Below the pieces are notes generated by a model, which did no database searches, had not been told where the DNA came from, and saw nothing but the letters and a program-made list of their open reading frames with translations. The translations under genes were made by a program, and so were the position numbers. A stretch of DNA of 64,000 nucleotides from Rhizobium sp. Root1220 (GTDB taxonomy: Bacteria > Pseudomonadota > Alphaproteobacteria > Rhizobiales > Rhizobiaceae): positions 62,001 to 126,000 of the forward strand of contig NZ_LMDG01000006.1 in assembly GCF_001426265.1 (NCBI RefSeq). Direction: 5' to 3'. Of the stretch, positions 1 through 8,524 are shown piece by piece (the stretch's first letter is position 1; every line of letters begins with the position of its first letter).

Positions 1-795
1 AGAATTCGTGCCTTTCGACACGGCGGCTACCCAATTGTGCCAGTTCTTTTCAGAACCGGCGAAGACGTTGATGTCCGTCGGCCCCTTGATGCCGGGAATA
101 ACGCCGGTCGATGTGTACTGCCAGAACGCCCAGCGGCGGTCGGCATAGGTGACCTCGGGATGCGCGGCGACGGAGCGGACCCAGAAATGATAATCCTGGA
201 AATAGCCGACCAGATTGTCGCGATGGAAATCGACCGATGTATAGATAATCGGACGCTTGCCATAATATGCCTCCAGGCGGTCCATGAAGCGCTGGAGCTG
301 GATCCTGACGGTGGCCGGATCCGGTCGATAGCGGCAGGTCTTCGATTCGGAATTCCACTCGACATCAAGCACCGGCGGCAGGCGCATTGATTGCTTCGGC
401 ACGTTGCTGATGAACCAGTCCGCCTGTTCATCGGGCGTGGAGCAGAAATAGTAGAAGTGGTAGGGGGCGTGCGGAATTCCGGCGGCGCCGGCACGCTGCC
501 AGTATTCATTGAAGCGAGCGTCAATCCGGTCCTTGCCTTCTGTCGCCTTGATGAAGGCGAAGGCCACACCCGAGCTCTTTACGGTCTTCCAGTCGATGTC
601 GCCCTGCCACTTGGACACGTCGATGCCGTGGATCGGATTTCGCTCGGGGTGTTTGGGTCCGAAGTCCTGAGGATCGGTATCCTTGAAACGGGTCTTCGGC
701 TTTACCGATGCCGTTTCCAGATAATCGTAGCCCGACGATGTGCAACCGGCGAGCATGATAGCCAACGGCAGAACGCAAAACAGGAGCCGGCGCAT
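1..795 (-). CDS. GH25-family lysozyme lipoprotein (3' end cut by window)
   Basis: Reading the minus strand from the ATG at 793-795 gives 265 uninterrupted codons that run off the window edge, so the C-terminus is missing. The N-terminus is a lipoprotein signal (hydrophobic stretch, then LAGC with Cys at residue 18), which places it in the periplasm on a membrane. From about residue 57 the chain is a glycoside hydrolase family 25 (Chalaropsis-type muramidase) domain: GIDVSKWQG near residue 57, AFIKATEG, and the DxE catalytic pair in LDVEW near residue 145. Family members cleave MurNAc-GlcNAc bonds of peptidoglycan. The gene lies downstream of btaB on the same strand, 131 nt away. The family call is firm; the physiological role (remodelling or turnover) is inferred. 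Confidence 0.9.
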   Translation of the reverse strand, partial: MRRLLFCVLPLAIMLAGCTSSGYDYLETASVKPKTRFKDTDPQDFGPKHPERNPIHGIDVSKWQGDIDWKTVKSSGVAFAFIKATEGKDRIDARFNEYWQRAGAAGIPHAPYHFYYFCSTPDEQADWFISNVPKQSMRLPPVLDVEWNSESKTCRYRPDPATVRIQLQRFMDRLEAYYGKRPIIYTSVDFHRDNLVGYFQDYHFWVRSVAAHPEVTYADRRWAFWQYTSTGVIPGIKGPTDINVFAGSEKNWHNWVAAVSKGTNS

Positions 796-926
796 AGGTG
801 TTCCGTTATGAACAGAATGATCTTGATGCCCCACAGCCTGACCTTCGTAAAAGACGCGTCCAGCAGAGGAATGTCCCCTCTATTCTTCATATCAACGTAA
901 AAATTCGGTTAGTTTCAAGCGAAATA

Positions 927-1589
927 TCAGGCTTTGGTCACAATGACCGCTCGCCAGGCGTAGCCGCCGCCAACCGTTTCGAATGCCAGTCTCGCATCGT
1001 TTTCAGTGGCTTGGGCCTCCAGAAACGGTCGCAAATTTGCCCGTGGGGTGACATGAAATTTTGCGAGCCATGCCTTGAGAAAGTGGCCGAACCAACGCGG
1101 CAGGCGTTCCTGCTGGCCAAAATCGACGATATGCAACTCGCCGCCCGGGGCGAGAGCCGCAACCGCAGCGTCGACTGCACGCTCCCAATCGGGGATCATG
1201 GACAGGGCGTAGGAAATCAGGATGCGGTCAAATCCGCCAACTCCGAATTGGCTCGGCGTGAAGGTGGTGGCGTCTGCAACCCGGAAATCAGGAGCGGTCG
1301 CCCTCGTCGCGAATGTCTTGCGCGCGGAATTCAGCATCTCCTGCGAGATGTCGAGACCGAACAGCCGAGCCTGCGGAAAGTGGTGGTGGGCGAGTACAAG
1401 GTTGCGGCCGGTTCCGCAACCGACTTCCAGAAGGGTGCCGCCCGTCGGGACATTGAGGCTGCGGATCGTTTGATCGCGGCCGAGGAGGTAGTATTTGCGC
1501 GTCAGGTCATAGACGTGTCGCTGGTAGCGATACATGCCGTCCATGAGATCGGCATGGCTGTCGGCGGGACGCGCATCGGCCCCGCTCAC
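927..1589 (-). CDS. btaB: Diacylglyceryl-homoserine N-methyltransferase BtaB
   Basis: A 220-residue class I SAM-dependent methyltransferase. The SAM loop LLEVGCGTGRN sits near residue 54 and the acidic residue that binds the ribose is in GLDISQEML. BtaB trimethylates diacylglyceryl-homoserine to the betaine lipid DGTS, which replaces phospholipids when phosphate is short. The start is a GTG whose GTGA overlaps the TGA of the preceding btaA by 4 nt, so the two are translationally coupled. The assignment depends as much on the adjacent BtaA as on the sequence, since class I methyltransferases are diverse. The BtaA-BtaB pairing is known from Rhodobacter and Sinorhizobium. Confidence 0.9.
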   Translation of the reverse strand: MSGADARPADSHADLMDGMYRYQRHVYDLTRKYYLLGRDQTIRSLNVPTGGTLLEVGCGTGRNLVLAHHHFPQARLFGLDISQEMLNSARKTFATRATAPDFRVADATTFTPSQFGVGGFDRILISYALSMIPDWERAVDAAVAALAPGGELHIVDFGQQERLPRWFGHFLKAWLAKFHVTPRANLRPFLEAQATENDARLAFETVGGGYAWRAVIVTKA

Positions 1590-2830
1590 GCTTTCTTCCC
1601 GTAGATGTGAAAGCCGCCATAGATTGCAGAGCGATCCAGGGCCGTCAGCTCAAGCGAACGCTCTTCAAGGTAGATCCAGCGGTCGCGGATTGCCGGCGAC
1701 AGGCGCCCCTCGATGATGCTCTTCTCGGCGGCGGTGCGGAAGATGACGCGAGCACCCTCGCGGGCTGTGCGGCTGATCTCTGCCCAAAGATCGTTCAACT
1801 GCTGATCCGTCATCCAGTCCTGGGCGTCGAGAAGGATGTAGCGGTCACGCGAGAGCGCCGGTTCGTGGGCAAGCAGTTCGGTGAAGCTTGCGTGATGAAC
1901 GGTGACGCGATCGACGTTGGCGCGGATCGCCTGGTAGTGATCAGGCTTCAGATAGGTCGGAAGCGGGCCTTCGTCGGCGCGCGCGTAACGGCGAGCAAAG
2001 GCTTGCCACGCGAAATAATTGTCCTGCATCGGGAAATGGCAGGCGAGCTTCTCAAGGCGATGTCTGAGCACCGGCGCGATCGACTGATCGGCGGCGAGGC
2101 TTGCCAGTTCGTCATATTGCTGTGGTGGGATGCCGAGGCCGAAGAGCGAGCTCTTCCGGCCAGTGATCCAACGCACGACCGGCTTGTCGAAAAGCGGCGC
2201 GATCCGTTCGTCGAAGAACTGCCGCTGTTCGCGCAGGGAGCGCGCTTTGGTGATTTCCTTGAGATCGACGCCATGCAGGCGGGCAAGCAGATGCGCTGCA
2301 CCGATAAAGCGCCCCAGTAGGCCGGTCTCGTAGATGTTGCGATCGAAAACCGTTACGCGACGGCGACCGAACTTTCGGCCGTTCCAGTAGTTCCGGGTTG
2401 CGTCATCAAGCTGTGGAGACAGGAACCGATCAAAGGCAAGGCTATTCGACGTCTGTCGCGGCATTGCGAGGAAGCGAACCAAGTCGGCGTGGCTAGGCAG
2501 ATGCCGGAATGCCGCCAGCTTGAGGCGGTTTAGCGCGATGTGATGCGGGTTCAGATCAACCACATCGATCGAGGCAGGACCTTTCGACAGATATGCGAGC
2601 ATGTTGCAGCCACCTGAGCCGATAGTGACGACGCGGTGATGCGGCTGAAGCTCCATCGCTTCCATGTCCAGATCAGGATCTTCCCAGATCTGCGGGTAGA
2701 CGAGGCCGGAAAACAGCAATCCGAAAAGACGCTCCGAGAGGCCATCTTTTGAGAAGGCGTTGTGGCGGAGAAGCGCTGCCTTGAGTTTCCGGTTCTTGCG
2801 GAAGCCGGCATCCGGTGCAAATTCCGTCAT
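1586..2830 (-). CDS. btaA: S-adenosylmethionine:diacylglycerol 3-amino-3-carboxypropyl transferase BtaA
   Basis: A 414-residue protein matching BtaA in length and composition, with a SAM-type loop VVTIGSGGCNML near residue 71 and an acidic strand end in IDVVDLNPHH. It transfers the 3-amino-3-carboxypropyl group of SAM to diacylglycerol, the first step to the betaine lipid DGTS at the inner membrane. It is the first gene of the btaA-btaB operon. The upstream region carries a Pho-box-like sequence, in line with the known phosphate-starvation control of this pathway in Sinorhizobium. Start ATG at 2828-2830; the Shine-Dalgarno upstream is weak (GTGAGAG). Confidence 0.93.
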   Translation of the reverse strand: MTEFAPDAGFRKNRKLKAALLRHNAFSKDGLSERLFGLLFSGLVYPQIWEDPDLDMEAMELQPHHRVVTIGSGGCNMLAYLSKGPASIDVVDLNPHHIALNRLKLAAFRHLPSHADLVRFLAMPRQTSNSLAFDRFLSPQLDDATRNYWNGRKFGRRRVTVFDRNIYETGLLGRFIGAAHLLARLHGVDLKEITKARSLREQRQFFDERIAPLFDKPVVRWITGRKSSLFGLGIPPQQYDELASLAADQSIAPVLRHRLEKLACHFPMQDNYFAWQAFARRYARADEGPLPTYLKPDHYQAIRANVDRVTVHHASFTELLAHEPALSRDRYILLDAQDWMTDQQLNDLWAEISRTAREGARVIFRTAAEKSIIEGRLSPAIRDRWIYLEERSLELTALDRSAIYGGFHIYGKKA

Positions 2831-2876
2831 GTGAGTCTCTCACCCGTTTAACGTTCAGCGCGTGTAACGCGCGGCC

Positions 2877-2894
2877 GCTACAGTTTGATGACGC
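2877..2894 (-). promoter_or_regulatory. Possible Pho box upstream of btaA
   Basis: On the minus strand the sequence GCGTCAT-CAAA-CTGTAGC lies about 50 nt upstream of the btaA start. Compared with the direct-repeat consensus CTGTCAT-N4-CTGTCAT, the core GTCAT of the first half and CTGT of the second half match with the right 4-nt spacer (9 of 14 positions). PhoB control of btaAB is known in Sinorhizobium meliloti. The match is partial, so this is a candidate only. Confidence 0.45.
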
Positions 2895-3006
2895 ACCCTG
2901 TGGGTAAGGATTTCCACCATAATTCAATAGGAGAGAAGCTCGTTTCCATTGACGGACCTTTCGCATGACAATGTTTCCTGCTTCTCTGTTCCGGCGGAGG
3001 GAAGAC

Positions 3007-4386
3007 ATGCGAGTTGTGCCGCGTATCCTGAAGACTATCGCCGTACTCTTTGTTGTCATAATCTTTGGTGGTGCAGTCTGGCTGTACGCCAGTCCACCGG
3101 AATTGCTGCGTGTCGGCGATGGGTACGCCGCCAAGGTGGTCTGCTCGAACGTCTTCATTGCCGGGCGCGATCCGGACGCTGTGCTCTACGAGGACGTCCA
3201 GGCGCCGGGCAACCCGTTGTTGCGGTTGGTACGTGTGGCTGTCGACCGGGAGGAGAAGCGGGTCACCGCTCGCATCCTTGGCCTGTTTGCGCCCGGGTAC
3301 GCGATCTATCGGGGTGGGTTCGGTTGCACTGCCGTGCCTGATGGGAATTTTGAAGCCGCTACGAAAAGCGTGCAGAATTTGCCAGTGACGTCAGTGTCGC
3401 AAAGCAACGCGACCTGGCCCGAAGGTGATGCCGCGGCGAGCAGCAATGATGATGGGCTTGCGCGGCTGCTGGCAGACAAGAGTTTGATCGGTCCCGCGAT
3501 GCGCGCTGTCGTTGTCGTCCACAACGGACGCATCGTCGCTGAAGCCTATGGCGATGGTTTTGGTCCGAAGATGCCGTTGATCGGCTGGTCGATGACGAAG
3601 ACGGTCAATGCTGCGATCCTTGGACGGTTGATGCTGGAGGGCAAGATTGGCTTCGATGACGCCCGCCTTCTGCCGCAGTGGAAGGATGGCGAGCATGCCG
3701 CGATCAGGCTCAGGGATCTCCTTGGCATGGAAAGCGGCCTTGCATTCGATGAGGACTACGCCACCGTCGCCGACGTGACACGGATGCTCTATCTCGACGC
3801 GGACATGACGGCGCTGCCGTCAGGCCTGCCGGTCAAGGCGCTACCAGGCAAGCGTTTCAACTATTCGAGCGGTACGTCGACGTTGATCGCGAAAATCTGG
3901 ATGGATCGGCTCGGCAGCGGGCAGGCAGCGCTTGCCTATCCCAGGGAGGCGCTGTTTGACCCGCTTGGCATGACGAGCGCGGTCTTCGAAGTCGATGCGC
4001 GGGGAACATTCGCCGGAAGCTCCTATCTTTACGCCACGGCGCACGATTGGGCGCGCTTCGGCCAGTTCCTGTTGCAAGGCGGGGTATGGGAGGGGCGGAG
4101 GCTCTTGCCCGAGTCCTTCGTCGCAGCAATGAGGGCGCCGACCAAGGCGTCCGGCGGCAAGTATACCCAGGCTCAAGCATGGCTTGCCGCCCCGGGTGGC
4201 GATTCGAGCGCCGAGGCCGGACTTCCGGAGGATACATTCTGGATGGAAGGGCATGACGGACAGAGTGTGGCGATCGTCCCCTCCGCCAACCTTGTCGTCG
4301 TCAGGCTAGGGCTTACTCCAAGCCGGTTGGGCTATCGACCGCAGACCCTGGTGAGGGAAGTTGTCGCAGCATTGCAGAAGCAATAG
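3007..4386 (+). CDS. Membrane-anchored serine hydrolase, class C beta-lactamase/esterase fold
   Basis: A 459-residue protein with one N-terminal membrane segment (about residues 7-27, KTIAVLFVVIIFGGAVWLY) and a beta-lactamase-type serine hydrolase domain in the C-terminal two thirds. The SxxK nucleophile motif is seen as SMTK (in IGWSMTKTVN). A YSS triad equivalent to YxN/YxS is seen in RFNYSSGTST, and HDGQS near the end sits where KTG/HxG is expected. Such proteins act as esterases, D-aminopeptidases or PBP-like enzymes; true beta-lactamase activity cannot be inferred. I chose ATG 3007 because GGAGGGAAGAC precedes it; an in-frame ATG at 2965 lacks a ribosome binding site. It is divergent from btaA, and its stop directly abuts the stop of the next, convergent gene. 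Confidence 0.85.
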   Translation: MRVVPRILKTIAVLFVVIIFGGAVWLYASPPELLRVGDGYAAKVVCSNVFIAGRDPDAVLYEDVQAPGNPLLRLVRVAVDREEKRVTARILGLFAPGYAIYRGGFGCTAVPDGNFEAATKSVQNLPVTSVSQSNATWPEGDAAASSNDDGLARLLADKSLIGPAMRAVVVVHNGRIVAEAYGDGFGPKMPLIGWSMTKTVNAAILGRLMLEGKIGFDDARLLPQWKDGEHAAIRLRDLLGMESGLAFDEDYATVADVTRMLYLDADMTALPSGLPVKALPGKRFNYSSGTSTLIAKIWMDRLGSGQAALAYPREALFDPLGMTSAVFEVDARGTFAGSSYLYATAHDWARFGQFLLQGGVWEGRRLLPESFVAAMRAPTKASGGKYTQAQAWLAAPGGDSSAEAGLPEDTFWMEGHDGQSVAIVPSANLVVVRLGLTPSRLGYRPQTLVREVVAALQKQ

Positions 4387-5316
4387 TCAATAGTTTCCTT
4401 GAGCGATGTCGGTCAGACCCTTGCGCTTGGCATCGTAGTAGTAGCCACGGGCGTAGAGCCGGACCGCGTCGTCTTCGCTGCTGTCTGAGACAACCCACGC
4501 ACCGCGCAGATATTTGGCGGCATATTTGACGTTGGTCTCCGCGTCGAAAAGGCCGGCCGGCTCGCCGTCGTAACCCATCGACTTGGCAGTATTGTACTTG
4601 ATTTGCATCAGCCCGAAATAACCGCGCTTGTTATAGGCCTTCGGATTGTAGCGGCTTTCGCGATGAACGACGCGGTGCAGGAGGGAAGCCGGAACCTGAT
4701 AGATCCGCGAATATTTGTCGATGATCTTGGTAATCGCGCTTTTCTCCACCGTCGGAGCGCCATCGTCGTCGTCATCGCTGAACATCGGCGGCGCGGTGGG
4801 AGGATCCATCGGGCCGGAGGTGTCGAAGCCATTGTCCATCATCGAGTGCGGCGTGGTGTCGATCGCCGACAACGCTGCTACCGCGCCATTCTGGGGCGTG
4901 GCAGCAAATGCGAGCTGCGTCGAAGGCGCTGCCGTTCCCGGGCGTGGTGTTGGCACGACGGATTGGATTGCCGTCATCTCTGGCGTGAGCGGGATTGTTG
5001 CGTAACCGGCGGTCGCAGCCATCGTGACCTGCCCATTCTGCTGCGACAGATCGGCGGCGGGCATAGCGGTCGCGGTGAGGGTGGGATTTGTCTGATCGAC
5101 GGAGCCAAGCATCGCTATCTCAGGCACGCCTTCGCCGGCTGGAACGGCTGCAAGCGTGGCGTCTTCGCCTGGCTTGGGAATTGGAATCACGGATTGTTCA
5201 GCGGTCAATTCGGCCTGTGAGGTGTATTCGACGCTCGAACATCCGGCGACAACGCCACAGAGCATCGTAGACACGATGAGACTGCGTTTCAGGCCGGAAA
5301 ATCCGATCGCTACCAT
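4387..5316 (-). CDS. Lytic transglycosylase (SLT domain) lipoprotein
   Basis: A 309-residue protein with a lipoprotein signal (VVAGC, Cys near residue 26), a long low-complexity Pro/Ala/Thr region rich in repeated 'TPRPG' and 'IPKPGE' stretches, and a C-terminal SLT goose-lysozyme-like domain from about residue 195. The catalytic Glu is in VHRESRYNP, followed by GLMQIKYNTAKSMGY and the NVKYAAKYLRGA helix. The enzyme cleaves peptidoglycan glycan strands with 1,6-anhydro product formation. The long spacer probably lets the enzyme reach from a membrane anchor into the wall. No intergenic space separates its stop codon from that of the upstream convergent hydrolase. A second, secreted SLT protein occurs at 10254. 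Confidence 0.9.
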   Translation of the reverse strand: MVAIGFSGLKRSLIVSTMLCGVVAGCSSVEYTSQAELTAEQSVIPIPKPGEDATLAAVPAGEGVPEIAMLGSVDQTNPTLTATAMPAADLSQQNGQVTMAATAGYATIPLTPEMTAIQSVVPTPRPGTAAPSTQLAFAATPQNGAVAALSAIDTTPHSMMDNGFDTSGPMDPPTAPPMFSDDDDDGAPTVEKSAITKIIDKYSRIYQVPASLLHRVVHRESRYNPKAYNKRGYFGLMQIKYNTAKSMGYDGEPAGLFDAETNVKYAAKYLRGAWVVSDSSEDDAVRLYARGYYYDAKRKGLTDIAQGNY

Positions 5317-5430
5317 ACTCTCACTCTCGTGAAATGCGCCGCCCCGGCAGCATCAAAAGTTACCAAAAACCTTAAGCCCTGTTCGTCCCATTAACGTATT
5401 CGTTGCTTTGCGGCAACCCGGTGAAAATCT

Positions 5431-6066
5431 TTACGCCGCGATGCGTCGATAGCCGGCGGTTACGGCACCGGCCGCGATCAGCAAGGTGCCGCCAGTACGG
5501 TTGACCGCGCGCTGTACGCTTGCCTTGCGGATCATGCCTCGCGCGGCATGAGCGAGCAGGGCGTATGTGGAGGCGTTGATGGTCGCGAGAACAAGGAAAG
5601 TCGCTTCCATGATCAGCATCTGGCCGAAGAAAGGCAGAGCCGGATTGAGGAACTGAGGCACGAAGGCGACGAAGAAAACGATGCTTTTGGGGTTGAGCGC
5701 CGTGACGACATAAGCGTGCAGGAAGATTTTCAGCGATTTCTCTTCAGGCAGGTTGTCGTTGTCCGCCATCGGCTCGGAAATGATCGGGGCGCGCCAGAGC
5801 TTGATGCCGAGCCAGATGAGATAGGCGCCGCCAACCCATTTCAGGACCGTGAACAGCGTTGCCGACGCGGCCAGCACGGCGCCCAATCCGAAGAGGGACG
5901 CTGTCATCGCCGTGAAGTCGCCGAGCGCCACGCCGCTTACCGTCGCAAGGGCCGTCTTCTTTCCATGGCCGAGCGCATAGGACACGACGAGCAAGATAGT
6001 CGGCCCCGGAATCGCCAGCATGATTGCCGATGCGGCGGCGAAAGCGAGCCAAGCTTCGAGCGACAT
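5431..6066 (-). CDS. LysE/RhtB-family amino-acid exporter
   Basis: A 211-residue polytopic membrane protein with about six hydrophobic segments. The N-terminal motif with PGPT (AIPGPTILLVVSYALGHG, residues about 18-35) and the GGAYLIWLGIKLWR segment near residue 80 are hallmarks of the LysE/RhtB translocators, which export amino acids or homoserine lactone-like compounds across the inner membrane. The length is typical (about 205-210). The start ATG is preceded by AGGAGGAGATTCC, a strong ribosome binding site. Substrate cannot be told from sequence. It is followed on the same strand, 114 nt away, by the lytic transglycosylase gene, with no sign of functional linkage. Confidence 0.9.
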   Translation of the reverse strand: MSLEAWLAFAAASAIMLAIPGPTILLVVSYALGHGKKTALATVSGVALGDFTAMTASLFGLGAVLAASATLFTVLKWVGGAYLIWLGIKLWRAPIISEPMADNDNLPEEKSLKIFLHAYVVTALNPKSIVFFVAFVPQFLNPALPFFGQMLIMEATFLVLATINASTYALLAHAARGMIRKASVQRAVNRTGGTLLIAAGAVTAGYRRIAA

Positions 6067-6123
6067 GGAATCTCCTCCTAATCGTTAGGAGTAAGCAAAG
6101 ACACCATATCAGCACTCAGTCAA

Positions 6124-7335
6124 TCATGCTTCCCGGTATTTCTGGCCGATCGTGTCCATCACTTCGGCGAACCATTTTGTCGAGATGTCGAAGGGCTTTC
6201 CGCCCTTGATCCGCGGGAATTCGATGGTGCGCAGCTTGCCGTTGTGCGCCTCGTCGTGTCCCGTAACGCCCGAGACCTTGTTCAGCGCGCTTTCTACGGC
6301 AAGGTCGGTCATGCTCTGGATCAGCCGCAGGTCATCGCTGTTGGCTGGCGCGGATCGGGCAAAATAGCCGGACTTCTGGACCAGCGACCGTTCCGCATTG
6401 ACGAGCGTTGCGAACTGCTTCTGGAACCAGCCGCCTACGTTGATGGTGTCGATCTTCACGTGGCCAAAGGCATCGCGCTTGATCGTATCGCCGGCTGCTT
6501 CGCGCTCGGCAACGATCGCATCGAGGCACGCGCCTTCCGAGATGAAGAGCGTCGCATGACCGGTGCGGTCCATGATCTCCTTGAGCCGCGCCGCTTCCGA
6601 GGCGAGGTCGAAGGCCGTCTCCGGCAGGTAGACGGCGTCGATGCTTTTCATCTTCGCGTTTGTCATCATGCCGGGCATGTATTCGTTGTTTTTTGTCCGG
6701 TTGAGATAGGCCCGCGCGGTTGCCGCCGTCAGCCAGCCGCAGTGACGCCCCATCACCTCGTGTATAATGAGTGTGCGCGGCGCTGCCGTCTGCTCGTTGC
6801 TGACATTGTCGAAGAAGTGCGCGCCGACTTCAGCGGCCGTCCATGCACCAAGCGACTGACGGATGGGGACGACGTCGTTGTCGACGGTTTTCGGCAAGCC
6901 CACGACCGTCAGGTTGTAGCTGTTGGCCGCGAGGTAGGCCGCAAGGTCGGCGGCCGTGGTGTTGGTATCGTCGCCGCCGATCGTGTGAAGAATCGTGACG
7001 CCGTCGCTGGCAAGACGCTCTGCCGCCACGCGCAACGGGTTCTCGCCCTCCTTGACGAGGCCGCGTTTCACGCAATCGGCTGCGTTTGTCAACTTGACGC
7101 GGCTGTTGCCGATCGGCGAGCCGCCGTAGCGATGCAGAAGCGGCGCTTTCTCGCGCATCTCTGCGGTGATCTTAATGCTGTCGCCGAGCAGGACACCCTG
7201 ATAACCGGAGCGATAGGCAATGATGTCGAGATCGGGGGCGACATCGGTGTAGCGCTCGATCAGGCCGCCAACCGCAGAGGAGAGACAGGGTGCAAGGCCT
7301 CCGGCCGTTAGCAAAGCGACTTTCTGTTTGGGCAT
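6124..7335 (-). CDS. pfp: Pyrophosphate-dependent 6-phosphofructokinase
   Basis: A 403-residue phosphofructokinase. The donor-binding loop reads GGDDT (in HTIGGDDTNTTA, near residue 121) where ATP-PFKs have GGDGS; Asp at the second position is the known determinant for pyrophosphate use. The fructose-6-phosphate site is visible as PKTVDND and MGRHCGW. The enzyme interconverts fructose-6-phosphate and fructose-1,6-bisphosphate reversibly with PPi. In rhizobia, which rely mainly on the Entner-Doudoroff route, it is the only PFK-type enzyme usually found and may work in the gluconeogenic direction. The start ATG is preceded by AAGGAGGGAAC. Both neighbours on this strand are transporters, so the gene is probably its own unit. 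Confidence 0.92.
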   Translation of the reverse strand: MPKQKVALLTAGGLAPCLSSAVGGLIERYTDVAPDLDIIAYRSGYQGVLLGDSIKITAEMREKAPLLHRYGGSPIGNSRVKLTNAADCVKRGLVKEGENPLRVAAERLASDGVTILHTIGGDDTNTTAADLAAYLAANSYNLTVVGLPKTVDNDVVPIRQSLGAWTAAEVGAHFFDNVSNEQTAAPRTLIIHEVMGRHCGWLTAATARAYLNRTKNNEYMPGMMTNAKMKSIDAVYLPETAFDLASEAARLKEIMDRTGHATLFISEGACLDAIVAEREAAGDTIKRDAFGHVKIDTINVGGWFQKQFATLVNAERSLVQKSGYFARSAPANSDDLRLIQSMTDLAVESALNKVSGVTGHDEAHNGKLRTIEFPRIKGGKPFDISTKWFAEVMDTIGQKYREA

Positions 7336-7423
7336 GTTCCCTCCTTGTTTTTACCGGTGCAGTAAGGTGCTGCCTACGTAACGCATGGATGCGGCAGGGG
7401 AAGGGTCGTGTAAAGTGTAGATA

Positions 7424-8299
7424 TTATGAAAATCGCGCCCTGCGCCCAAGCCAAACGACGAAGGCAACCAATAGCGCGAATATAATCGTTTCAACGCCGA
7501 GATGCTCTCCGAGAAGTGTTGTGGAAATAGCCAGCGTCACGAATGTCTGCAGCAGCTGAACCTGTGCCACGCGGCCGATGCCACCGATGGCAAGACCGGC
7601 GTTCCAGAAGACGAAGCCGCCAAACATGGACATCAGGCTGAGATAGGCAAGCGCGCCGTACTCAGTTGCGCCAGGCGCATGAATACCGCCCGGCGCGACA
7701 ATGAGCGTGCCGAGCAACGAAAGCGGGAAGGTAACGACGAGGGCCCATGAAATCGCCTCCCAGCCCGACAGATGGCGCGACAGCCGCGCGAGGAGCACGT
7801 AGCCGATGGCGGCGGAAACGGCGGCGGCAAGGAGCCAGATATCGCCGGCGGCCAATTGGAATCCGCTGCCGCGAACGGAAAATATGACGACGATCAGGGC
7901 GCCGGCGACGCCGCAAGCCCAGAAAAGCGGGCCGGGCCTTTCACCGTCGATGATTGCCGCGAAGATTGAGGTGAGGAGCGGCAGCACGCCGAGGACGACG
8001 CCGCCGTGGCTCGCCGGAATTGTCTGCATCGCAATCGACGAAAATGCGGGAAAGCCGAACACGACACCAACGCCGGCCCCGAAAAGGGCAGGAAGGTGTT
8101 TCTTGGGAAATGGGCGGCGGAAGACAGCGAGGGCGGCAATAGCCACGATCGAGGCTATCGCCGCCCGACATAGCGTAATAAAATATGGAGAGAATCCTTG
8201 GAGTGCGATGTGTGTCATCGGCAGGGTTCCGCCGAAAATGACGACCCCGATGAAGCCCAGGCTGAGTCCGAGCATCTGCGATTTGTCGGTGGTTTGCAT
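7424..8299 (-). CDS. EamA/DMT-family transporter
   Basis: A 291-residue protein with ten predicted membrane helices arranged as two EamA repeats (about residues 10-140 and 152-285). The N-terminal repeat carries FGGTLPMTHIAL and the second ends with LLGEHLGVETII, both typical of drug/metabolite transporters of the RhaT/EamA type. Substrate is unknown. The start ATG follows GGAGCTTCA. The gene is divergent from djlA across about 225 nt that contain two ACAATT/AATTGT palindromes, which may be operator sites for one of the two genes. Confidence 0.88.
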   Translation of the reverse strand: MQTTDKSQMLGLSLGFIGVVIFGGTLPMTHIALQGFSPYFITLCRAAIASIVAIAALAVFRRPFPKKHLPALFGAGVGVVFGFPAFSSIAMQTIPASHGGVVLGVLPLLTSIFAAIIDGERPGPLFWACGVAGALIVVIFSVRGSGFQLAAGDIWLLAAAVSAAIGYVLLARLSRHLSGWEAISWALVVTFPLSLLGTLIVAPGGIHAPGATEYGALAYLSLMSMFGGFVFWNAGLAIGGIGRVAQVQLLQTFVTLAISTTLLGEHLGVETIIFALLVAFVVWLGRRARFS

Positions 8300-8412
8300 T
8301 GAAGCTCCGGTAGATGATTGCCGAGAGCCCTGACATCACGAGCCGAGCGTTGTCCAATTCATTCTCCTGATACGACATATCGCAGAAGCGATGAGGGACG
8401 GTTGCGGGCGCG

Positions 8413-8479
8413 ACAATTACAGAATTGTGAAAACTCTTTTCGAAACCTAGACCAATAGCCAGCTTGCAAAGACAATTGT
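8413..8479. promoter_or_regulatory. Two ACAATT-type palindromes in a divergent promoter region
   Basis: ACAATT-ACAG-AATTGT is a perfect 6-4-6 inverted repeat at 8413-8428. The 8-bp palindrome ACAATTGT follows at 8472-8479. Both fall between the divergent DMT transporter and djlA, about 50 and 110 nt from the djlA start. Spacing and symmetry suggest binding of a dimeric regulator, but no regulator gene is adjacent, and AT-rich palindromes can arise by chance. Confidence 0.35.
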
Positions 8480-8524
8480 TATTTGGTCAAGGTGGTTATC
8501 TTTTTTGTAGCATGAGAGACCTTG

